Position numbers and translations under genes: made by a program
Shown here: in pieces, positions 26,359 to 33,823 of the stretch
How the letters are laid out: every line of letters begins with the position of its first letter
Numbering within the stretch: the first letter of the stretch is position 1
Notes under the pieces: generated by a model
What the model was told of the DNA's origin: nothing
Databases searched by the model: none
Seen by the model: the letters and a program-made list of their open reading frames with translations, nothing else
Assembly (NCBI GenBank): GCA_016198545.1
Contig: JACQIJ010000087.1
Span: 1-34,656 of the forward strand
Origin: Pseudomonadota bacterium
Lineage (GTDB): Bacteria; Pseudomonadota; Alphaproteobacteria; Micavibrionales; Micavibrionaceae
DNA: 34,656 bases
Direction: 5' to 3'

Positions 26359-27135
26359 TTAAAATCCAAAAACTTTCAGGGCGTTCTCGCGGGCGGCCGG
26401 ATTGGACCAGTAGAAGCTCTCGTAGTTGGGACAGAGCAGACCCGCGAGTTCCTGAGGGTCTTTGGAAATCGATAAGAACCTGCCGAGCCTGGTGGCGATT
26501 TCGCGCAAGGCGTTCAGCTGGCTGTGGACCTCGTCGCCGGACATTTCGTAGACGGCGGCGGAGCGGCCATCCTTCTTGCCGGGCGTAGGCTTGACGTAGG
26601 CGAAGCGCATGCCGTAATTGCCGTGCGCCTTGGCGTATATGGCGCCCTGGCGGGCATGGGGGTTAGAAATCCCGGAGGGCAGACGCTCCCCTGTTTTCAG
26701 ATCGACGACGATGCCGTGCTGGTCGAAGCGCCAGTCGATATAGCCGATGAAGGGGACGGGAACGCCGTCAATGTCGATGCTGACTTTTTCCTGATAGGCA
26801 GTCGGGACACCATATTGACGAAGTTCTTTGAGACCCTCGACGACATAACCGGCGATATTTTTGCGTTCGTCCTCACGGCGCGGATCCGGCGTCAAGGCCA
26901 TCTCCCGATCATATTCGCGCTCGGCGTGGGCGATGCAGGCTTCGGGAGAAAGGGTCGGCTTTATAAGACCCAGCTGGATACCGGACTCGACCGATTTTCC
27001 TCGCGCCATGACGGCACTGCTGCCGTGCTTGTGGCCGAGGAGCCGTTCGAGAACCCAGAGGGCCGGTTCGGCTGCATATAGGTTGAGGGAGGACGCTGAA
27101 AGATGCTCGATGCCGTATTGACGAAAGGGTGTCAT
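26359..27135 (-). CDS. PD-(D/E)XK nuclease superfamily protein (RecB/Cas4-like)
   Basis: HLSASSLNLYAAEPALWVLERLLG...FIGYIDWRFDQHGIVVDLKTGERLPS...HARQGAIYAKA. Confidence 0.85.
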   Translation of the reverse strand: MTPFRQYGIEHLSASSLNLYAAEPALWVLERLLGHKHGSSAVMARGKSVESGIQLGLIKPTLSPEACIAHAEREYDREMALTPDPRREDERKNIAGYVVEGLKELRQYGVPTAYQEKVSIDIDGVPVPFIGYIDWRFDQHGIVVDLKTGERLPSGISNPHARQGAIYAKAHGNYGMRFAYVKPTPGKKDGRSAAVYEMSGDEVHSQLNALREIATRLGRFLSISKDPQELAGLLCPNYESFYWSNPAARENALKVFGF

Positions 27136-27356
27136 ACCGCACCTCCCGTCATCATAGCCTGACCATTATCGGAGGTGCTCTGGCGCAGCTGGGCGGTTTC
27201 GTAAGTCTCGACGTCCGCCAGCTTGTAAACGACCCGTCCGCCGATTTTATGGAAGCACGGTCCGGCTCCGAGCCAGCGCCAGCGTTCCAGGGTGCGGGGG
27301 GAAATTTTCCAGCGCCGGGATAACTCGGTCTGGTTTAAGAAGATGTTTTCGGTCAT
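27132..27356 (-). CDS. HTH_17/excisionase-like DNA-binding protein
   Basis: MTENIFLNQTELSRRWKISPRTLERWRWLGAGPCFHKIGGRVVYKLADVETYE. Confidence 0.85.
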   Translation of the reverse strand: MTENIFLNQTELSRRWKISPRTLERWRWLGAGPCFHKIGGRVVYKLADVETYETAQLRQSTSDNGQAMMTGGAV

Positions 27357-27489
27357 TCGCTGCTCCATTCCAGTTTTGGATGTTTTTCCTGAATGGGCGT
27401 ATGGCCTCTCAGGATTTATCCAAATTTTGCAAGGATTTAGCGAGTTCAGATATGCGCGGCGCGCACGGGAGTTTGTGACAAACAGTCAT

Positions 27490-27515
27490 AAAAAAAGCGC
27501 GGGAAACCGCGCTTT
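27490..27515 (-). terminator. rho-independent terminator of the QueC-like operon
   Basis: Minus strand AAAGCGCGG-TTTC-CCGCGCTTTTTTT, about 30 nt past the QueC-like stop. Confidence 0.85.
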
Positions 27516-27543
27516 GGGGGTGGGATTTGTGACAGGGAGGGAT

Positions 27544-29427
27544 TTAGCTTGTGACAGCCTCAGCTACGGCGGGTGCAAGATCAGCGGCGGACGCGAGTAA
27601 TTTTGCGGCTCCGTTGATTCTATACCCCTGTCCATGCACGTTTTCGATGAAATCAGGAATCACGGCCCCCATGTCCACACCGACGCGCTGAGAGACCTTT
27701 TCATTGATGCGCCCAATGGCCTGCCGCAAGCTCGGTTCTTTTTCTTTGAAAAATTCTTTTGCCAAAACCGCCGCGCTGATGGGCGCAGATTCTGCGCGCT
27801 TATTTTTCGCTTCGATGAAGGAAGGTAGAAGATATTTGACCAGATAATATTCGTTGGCCTGAAGAACCAGACCGCCAGAAAACAGAACCGTCTGCGCCTT
27901 ATCATCCACCGCAAACTCGCAGGGCTGGATAGAGAGCTTATCCATGAAAGCCTTCATCTCATTCGTTGTATCCTTGATGTGCGCCGTGATCGGTACAACT
28001 TTCGCGCCCGCCACGGACATGGATAGGAGACACCTTTCCGGTAAGGTGCCTTCTGATAAAGCATCCCCGTGTTCCTTGACGGCGGCGGCAATGACTCGCG
28101 TCACGTCTTTTGCGTGGCTTTGCATCATTTTGTGAATTTTATCAAGCGCGTCAGGGTCGTTGTAATGAGGCGCAGCATCGAAAACTGACGTGAAATCACG
28201 TTTCATTTGCTTAAGGCTAATGTCTGAAAACGCGTGAGCCAATCTGACGTAATTAACCGCCATGACAACATCAATACCCGTTCCCCTATCTCCGAGCATA
28301 AGATCACAAGCATATTTATCTTGCGGATCATGTGTGCCAAGACCTGCGGCCAGAATGCCGAAACGACGGTCGATACATTGCGAGCAGACCCCGCAGTGTG
28401 GTTTTCCGGCTGTGGGATTTCGTTGATTGGCGCAACTGTTTGTCTGACCGATAAGATCGGCATATCCATTTTTCTGGAGGAGTGCCGTTACTTCTCTTTT
28501 TGTCATCCATTGGTATGGATGCTCGATGGTGATAGTTTTGTTCAAAATGAGTGAGAAGATTTTTTCAAAACCACGGATGGTTTGCGGATGCGTAGTTTTT
28601 GTGGCACGAGCGCCAAGCACATCTTGCCCCAAGGGCAGATTCAGGCTGACAACGCCATTTTCGTAAAAAGTGATGGAATCCTTTTTGTAAAGCTGGGCGA
28701 TAGTCACGGCCAGAGAGGCGAAGATGAAGGAGCGTGTGCGCTGGGTGCGCTCTTTCTCTCTGTCCTCAAGGTTCTTGTTTCGAATTTTGACAGGAGTGTA
28801 GAAGATTTGCCTTGAAAGTCCGCGATTTCGAAGTTCTCCGACCAATTTTTTTTGAACGCTGACGACGTTATTGGATGAATGATGGCCGACAAGAAAGAGA
28901 TTCTTTTTGTTCGTTACCAGATCATCCACGGTGCCTGCGAAGGAATCTATGCCGCCAGAGAAAAGACAAATTTTGTCTGGCGTAAATCCAGCCGTGTTTT
29001 CACCATCCCAGAGACCAAGGTATTTTTGTGCCGTGTTGAGATCTTTCGCCACGCCCTTCTTGAATTCAAATTCGTAGGCATGATCGGATAAGAAGCCAAG
29101 GCACGACTTAAGAGCTTCCTTCACATCATCTCTGTTCCAAATATCGTATTCACGGACAGGGATCACAAACTTCAGGGGTTTCGTCCACGCCTGCCCGAAT
29201 TTTGCCAGTTCATTTGAGCCGCGCTTTGTACGCTGATCCGCGCAATAAATATATGCGGCGAATTCCAACAGATCGAGGAGAACGGGAGGGATGTTCGACA
29301 TGAGGGTATTTTCAATGTCGTCAATTACCAGCTCAACGGTCGGATCGTCGCCATGCACGTCCAGATAGACAGCATCTTCGCTATCTGTCGGAGTATATTT
29401 CACACCGCCGCAAATAATCTCAGGCAT
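27544..29427 (-). CDS. QueC-like enzyme (QatC/Cap9-type) with C-terminal OmpR-like winged helix
   Basis: PP-loop ICLFSGGIDSFAG; zinc motif SCANQRNPTAGKPHCGVCSQCIDRR; C-terminal LRQAIGRINEKVSQRVGVDMGAVIPDFIENVHGQGYRIN. ATG at 29427 with SD AGAGGG. Confidence 0.85.
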   Translation of the reverse strand: MPEIICGGVKYTPTDSEDAVYLDVHGDDPTVELVIDDIENTLMSNIPPVLLDLLEFAAYIYCADQRTKRGSNELAKFGQAWTKPLKFVIPVREYDIWNRDDVKEALKSCLGFLSDHAYEFEFKKGVAKDLNTAQKYLGLWDGENTAGFTPDKICLFSGGIDSFAGTVDDLVTNKKNLFLVGHHSSNNVVSVQKKLVGELRNRGLSRQIFYTPVKIRNKNLEDREKERTQRTRSFIFASLAVTIAQLYKKDSITFYENGVVSLNLPLGQDVLGARATKTTHPQTIRGFEKIFSLILNKTITIEHPYQWMTKREVTALLQKNGYADLIGQTNSCANQRNPTAGKPHCGVCSQCIDRRFGILAAGLGTHDPQDKYACDLMLGDRGTGIDVVMAVNYVRLAHAFSDISLKQMKRDFTSVFDAAPHYNDPDALDKIHKMMQSHAKDVTRVIAAAVKEHGDALSEGTLPERCLLSMSVAGAKVVPITAHIKDTTNEMKAFMDKLSIQPCEFAVDDKAQTVLFSGGLVLQANEYYLVKYLLPSFIEAKNKRAESAPISAAVLAKEFFKEKEPSLRQAIGRINEKVSQRVGVDMGAVIPDFIENVHGQGYRINGAAKLLASAADLAPAVAEAVTS

Positions 29428-30220
29428 CTTTCCCTCTTTGTCGTTGCTCTTTTGCAATTTTATTCATAGAAACATAAATGAACCCAGCTGATTTTTTCGC
29501 ATCCATTTTAGGTCTTGATCCATCTTTCGCCTGAGATGAATATTGCTTGCCAAGCCAATCCCGCGCGAATGGCCGCATAATCATGGACGATTCCATGCAA
29601 TGTTTTCTCAGGCCAGCTTGAAATACATTCATGTCTGCAATGGTTGGAAATCTTCCCGTGACCGAAACGTGCCTGGGCATTTCTCGGTCGAGATGGTAAT
29701 TCAATATTCTGTGGCTGAGATCAGCGTGAAAACGCTGACTTAATTCCCCAAAACGTGCCGTATCGGTAAAAGATGCGATCCCACTCTGCATATCATCCGT
29801 GTTCGACCCCCAGAGAGTTTGGGAGGCATTGTCCGACATTTCAAGGAAAGTAGAGATGGCTGATTGTTTAGCCATCGTCCCCAGATCCGTGCGCAGGCCG
29901 TTTTTGGCAGAAATGGCGTCAATGGTTTTCGCCATACCTTCTGCAATGTTATCGAGGGTTGGATTTTGCGGTACATCAATGCCGATCTTTTTTAGTGCCG
30001 CCTGAAAATCTTTCTCCTTTGCTGCCTGCGGGATATCGACCAGCATCTGATAAACAGCAACGAGTGTTTTGTCATTGGCAGCTTTTTCTAGGCCAGCAAT
30101 GGCAGCATTTGCTACGGCCTCCGCCAAGGCTTGCGCAGAAGTGCCATCGTCGCCCAGTAGGGCGATGATCTCCTTCCATTTCTGCGATGTGGGCAACTTG
30201 CCCAGCCTGACGTGACCCAT
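29420..30220 (-). CDS. QueC-associated partner protein, Met-Gly N-terminus (QatB-like role by position)
   Basis: 266 aa from internal ATG 30220: MGHVRLGKLPTSQKWKEIIALLGDDG...; GGGGGA upstream of this ATG; 8-nt overlap with the QueC-like start (ATGCCTGA). Confidence 0.75.
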   Translation of the reverse strand: MGHVRLGKLPTSQKWKEIIALLGDDGTSAQALAEAVANAAIAGLEKAANDKTLVAVYQMLVDIPQAAKEKDFQAALKKIGIDVPQNPTLDNIAEGMAKTIDAISAKNGLRTDLGTMAKQSAISTFLEMSDNASQTLWGSNTDDMQSGIASFTDTARFGELSQRFHADLSHRILNYHLDREMPRHVSVTGRFPTIADMNVFQAGLRKHCMESSMIMRPFARDWLGKQYSSQAKDGSRPKMDAKKSAGFIYVSMNKIAKEQRQRGKDA

Positions 30221-30371
30221 GATCCCCCGTTCAGGTGTCGAAATATCGAACACCATGAATTTAGACTCATTATGTTTATAGTGTGGGGATTATTTTATAA
30301 GAACATTACGAGAACGCAAGCGAAAAGCAACGTACAGGCGTGGAGAAGAGAAAATACGGCCTAATAACACA

Positions 30372-30459
30372 CCGAGGTATGACAACGGCTTATATAAGCA
30401 TTTCCTATCTTTTCGGCAGTGATCCTGCTATCATTGGAAATAGGAATCGTATGCCTCGG
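30372..30459 (+). ncRNA. possible structured RNA / nested hairpin in intergenic region
   Basis: Outer stem CCGAGG(TATG)/(GTATG)CCTCGG (372-381 / 449-459), middle stem TTCCTAT/ATAGGAA (402-408 / 440-446), apical GCAG/CTGC (416-419 / 425-428). Confidence 0.3.
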
Positions 30460-30595
30460 CTCGGAACGACCGAAAAGACGATAAGACTTCAGACTACTGC
30501 CTACAGCAACCTTCGTGAAACCGCTGGCACAGGTAGTTTTTAAACGTTCCCGAACTGCCGGACTTAAGCCCAGCCTTTAACGAAAGGATTGCATC

Positions 30596-31288
30596 ATGCA
30601 AGCCGATATCTCGAAAATGTGCGCGGATTTTCTCCGTGCCTACGTTCTATCCGAAACGAATGAAAACCTGAAGGCGACCCATGCGCGGGAGCTGACGGCG
30701 GCGTTCTTCGGATATAAAAGTCACGCGGCGTTGTTGGCGGAGAAGAAACATCCTCTCCATCAACTGGAGAAAGCGGCCATTCTTGTGCCAGACATCGCGT
30801 TGATGGATGCGCGGCGCGGGAAACTGGAGGGGCTTCCTCCGCACCTGCCGGATTCTAAAATGATCGCTCGGAAAATTGTAGATTTTTTGGATCGCGAGTC
30901 TCTTTTCACAGGTACGGTCTGGTGGGTCTATGACACGCTGGAAAATTACATCATCGAGGAATTTCTACCCGAATACGACTACGCTGTCATGGACGATTTG
31001 TCGGGGCAGATGGCCGAGACAAATGCGCTGTTCGACGAGACTTATTATGAGGAGGCTATAGTCGATGAAGATGATGATGGCATCCTTGTTTCTGTCACAG
31101 GGCAATGCAACGGTACGAGCGACCAAGACAAGCCGTTCAGCGGTGACCAGATCGACCTGACTGTCACTGTTGAAATGTCGCGTGCCGCTGGGCGGAATGC
31201 GTATTTCAAGCCCCACATAAAAGCCGACGGCGCAGTCAACTGGGATTGGGCGGATGTGGATGAACCCCAGCTTGAACGGGGGGCGTGA
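30596..31288 (+). CDS. uncharacterised accessory protein
   Basis: 230 aa, SD AACGAAAGGATTGC; N-terminal THARELTAAFFGYKSHAALLAEK segment; acidic C-terminal half. Confidence 0.75.
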   Translation: MQADISKMCADFLRAYVLSETNENLKATHARELTAAFFGYKSHAALLAEKKHPLHQLEKAAILVPDIALMDARRGKLEGLPPHLPDSKMIARKIVDFLDRESLFTGTVWWVYDTLENYIIEEFLPEYDYAVMDDLSGQMAETNALFDETYYEEAIVDEDDDGILVSVTGQCNGTSDQDKPFSGDQIDLTVTVEMSRAAGRNAYFKPHIKADGAVNWDWADVDEPQLERGA

Positions 31289-31306
31289 TGTTTGCTTATA
31301 TAGACG

Positions 31307-32356
31307 CTAAGGCAGTGAATACCACGCCCCACGGCCAGAGCCGTGCATCACCAGATGCCCTTTTTCGAGCAGCTGGCGGAAGTGTTCCTTCAGGGTGTTA
31401 CGGCTAACGCCGGTAAGCTTGACCATCTCGCCAATCGTCACGCGGCCATGCTCCCGCGCCTGTTCCAGGATACTCACCGACAGCTCCGGTAGCGCCGACA
31501 GGACGAGTTTTTCTCTCTCCATCTTTTTGGCGAGGCGCCGCATCTGGCTTTGAAGGGCGCGCAGGAAGAACAAGATCCACGGCTGCCAGTTGGGAGCCTC
31601 AGTCCTGATCGATCCTTGCGTCTGGCGCAGGGCAAGGTAATAGTTTTCCTTGTTCTGCTCGACCACGCTTTCGAGCGAACTGTAAGGAACATAGGCGTAT
31701 CCGGCACGCAGCAATAGCAGCGTTGTCAGGATGCGGCTCAAGCGGCCATTGCCGTCCTGGAAGGGATGGATCTCAAGAAAAATTACGATGAAGATGGCGA
31801 CGACGAGCAAGGGATGCAGCGCCTTTGTCTCCAGCGTCGCGTTCGCCCATGCGACTAGCTCCGTCATCAGGCGCGGTGTATCGAAGGGCGTGGCCGTCTC
31901 AAAGACGATCCCGATCTGGTTGCCGTCCTCGTCAAAGGCCGCGACGCTGTTGGATGAGGTTTTATAATCCCCTCGGTGGCGTGAATCCTTTTCGCTGTAT
32001 TTTAAAAGATCACGATGCAGCTGCTTGATATGATTTTCCGTCAGCGTGATATCTGCCCATGACTGGAAGATCAGCTCCATCGCCTCAGCGTAACCGGCGA
32101 CTTCCTGTTCATCCCGCGTTTCAAAGGATTTGATCTGGAGGTTGGACAGCAGGCGCTCGACATCGCGGTCCGACAGCTTGCTGCCCTCAATGCGGGTTGA
32201 CGAGCCGATGCTTTCAATGGTGGCCACGCGGCGCAGGGCCGACAGACGCTCCGGTGCCAAAGTCCCCAGTGCGCGCCACGCCCCTTTGAACTCGTCGATC
32301 TCAGAGACAAGGGCGAGGACGTCCTGGGTGATTTTTACGGTATCGGTCTTTATCAT
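31307..32356 (-). CDS. Fic/DOC family protein with N-terminal inhibitory motif and C-terminal winged helix
   Basis: Catalytic HPFQDGNGRLSR; inhibitory-type SSTRIEGSKL; C-terminal HTH (GRVTIGEMVKLTGVSRNTLKEHFRQLLEKGHLVMHGSGRGAWY). Start could also be ATG 32410. Confidence 0.93.
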   Translation of the reverse strand: MIKTDTVKITQDVLALVSEIDEFKGAWRALGTLAPERLSALRRVATIESIGSSTRIEGSKLSDRDVERLLSNLQIKSFETRDEQEVAGYAEAMELIFQSWADITLTENHIKQLHRDLLKYSEKDSRHRGDYKTSSNSVAAFDEDGNQIGIVFETATPFDTPRLMTELVAWANATLETKALHPLLVVAIFIVIFLEIHPFQDGNGRLSRILTTLLLLRAGYAYVPYSSLESVVEQNKENYYLALRQTQGSIRTEAPNWQPWILFFLRALQSQMRRLAKKMEREKLVLSALPELSVSILEQAREHGRVTIGEMVKLTGVSRNTLKEHFRQLLEKGHLVMHGSGRGAWYSLP

Positions 32357-32422
32357 ACACCCGATAATACACCCATTTGCACCCAATAGGCCAGCCAAAA
32401 AACCACCCATTTACACCCAATA
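32357..32422 (-). promoter_or_regulatory. phased CACCC-box repeat at the fic start, putative operator
   Basis: CACCC(A/G)A/TT units begin at 32358, 32370, 32380, 32404, 32414; two 19-nt copies CACCCATTT(G/A)CACCCAATA at 32370-32388 and 32404-32422. Confidence 0.6.
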
Positions 32423-32482
32423 ATCATGATTATGATACTCATGGGTTCGCTCATTTTTTAGTACACAGGTAGTACACAGACG

Positions 32483-32511
32483 ATTATCATCGCCTTGACG
32501 GCGACGACAAT
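32483..32511 (-). terminator. strong hairpin downstream of tRNA-fMet
   Basis: Minus strand ATTGTCGTCGCC-GTCAA-GGCGATGATAAT, 12-bp stem with two G-U pairs; no long T-run. Confidence 0.5.
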
Positions 32512-32544
32512 ACGTCAGATTTTCCTGATATTTCAAAGAGATGT

Positions 32545-32621
<77 letters not shown>

Positions 32622-32732
32622 TCAATGTGGCAGTCTTTACGGAAGACTGAAAAGAGACATGGGTTATAAACCCGCCGGGTCAATAAATCAACCCCAATCG
32701 TGGCAAACGTCTGAATCTCTTTATTTAAAGAT

Positions 32733-33743
32733 TTAAAGGTGCTTTTTGACAAGCAGTTCAGCCAGTTGCACGGCGTTCAGGGCCGCGCCCTTGCGCAGGT
32801 TGTCGGAGGCGCACCAGAAATTAATCCCGTTTTCCACGCTGGGGTCCTCGCGCAGGCGCGAGACGAACACATCGTCTTCGCCGGCGATTTCGGCGGGGGT
32901 GACGTATTCCATTTCGCTTTCGCGGTCGATTAGCGTCACGCCGGACGCATCGCGTAGCGCACGCTTGGCCTGGGCCGCGGAAATTTCGTTTTCGAATTCG
33001 ACATTCACGAATTCGGAGTGACCCACGAAAACGGGAACACGGCAGCATGACGCGCTGATCCTGATAGAGGGATCGAGAATTTTTTTTGTTTCCGCGACCA
33101 TCTTCCATTCTTCTTTTGTCATGCCGTCGTCCATGAAGTCGTCGATTTGCGGGATGATGTTGAAGGCGATCTGCTTCGTGAATATTTCGGGGCGCGGCGT
33201 TTCATTTGTATAGATGCCCCGCGTCTGGGAGAACAATTCATCCATCGCCTCTTTTCCGGCGCCGGAGGTTGATTGATATGTGCAGACGACAATGCGTTTT
33301 ATGCGCGCGATGTCATGAAGGGGCTTCAGGGCGACGACCATCTGTATGGTCGAGCAGTTCGGGTTGGCCACGATATTGCGTTTTGAAAAATCAGCCAGTG
33401 CCGCGGGATTGACTTCCGGCACGACCAGCGGCACATCGGGATCCATGCGGAAATGGCTTGTGTTGTCGATGACGACTGCGCCCGCCTTTGCTGCTGCTGG
33501 GGCGTATTCGGCGGAGATTTTCGCGCCGGGCGAGGACAGGACGATATCGATGCCCTTGAAATTGAATTTCGCGAGGTCGTGAACTTTCAGATTGCGGTCG
33601 CCGAACGACACTTCCTGCCCTGCTGAGCGCGCCGATGCCAGCGCCACGACATCGTCCGCCGGAAAACTGCGCTCGTTCAGTATGTCGAGCATTGCGCGCC
33701 CGACCGCCCCCGTCGCGCCGACTACTGCTATTTTGTATCCCAT
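32733..33743 (-). CDS. asd: aspartate-semialdehyde dehydrogenase
   Basis: MGYKIAVVGATGAVGRAMLDILNERSFP...NPNCSTIQMVVALKPLHD...VCTYQSTSGAGKEAMDEL: canonical ASADH with catalytic Cys. Confidence 0.95.
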   Translation of the reverse strand: MGYKIAVVGATGAVGRAMLDILNERSFPADDVVALASARSAGQEVSFGDRNLKVHDLAKFNFKGIDIVLSSPGAKISAEYAPAAAKAGAVVIDNTSHFRMDPDVPLVVPEVNPAALADFSKRNIVANPNCSTIQMVVALKPLHDIARIKRIVVCTYQSTSGAGKEAMDELFSQTRGIYTNETPRPEIFTKQIAFNIIPQIDDFMDDGMTKEEWKMVAETKKILDPSIRISASCCRVPVFVGHSEFVNVEFENEISAAQAKRALRDASGVTLIDRESEMEYVTPAEIAGEDDVFVSRLREDPSVENGINFWCASDNLRKGAALNAVQLAELLVKKHL

Positions 33744-33823
33744 TTGCAACCTCAATCAGGTGGTGTAAGACCCGATATATCTGTGTTAGGATACGGTCTG
33801 TCAAGATCCGGTGGTTTTTTTCG

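Noticed and set aside
27544-30256. Complete four-gene Qat system
   Set aside because: No QatA-type ATPase or QatD TatD-like nuclease in the flanks, and the partner does not look like a typical QatB; only a reduced two-gene module can be supported.
30340-30543. 67-aa plus-strand ORF upstream of the 230-aa gene
   Set aside because: No SD and protein-like features lacking; inverted-repeat structure explains the region better.
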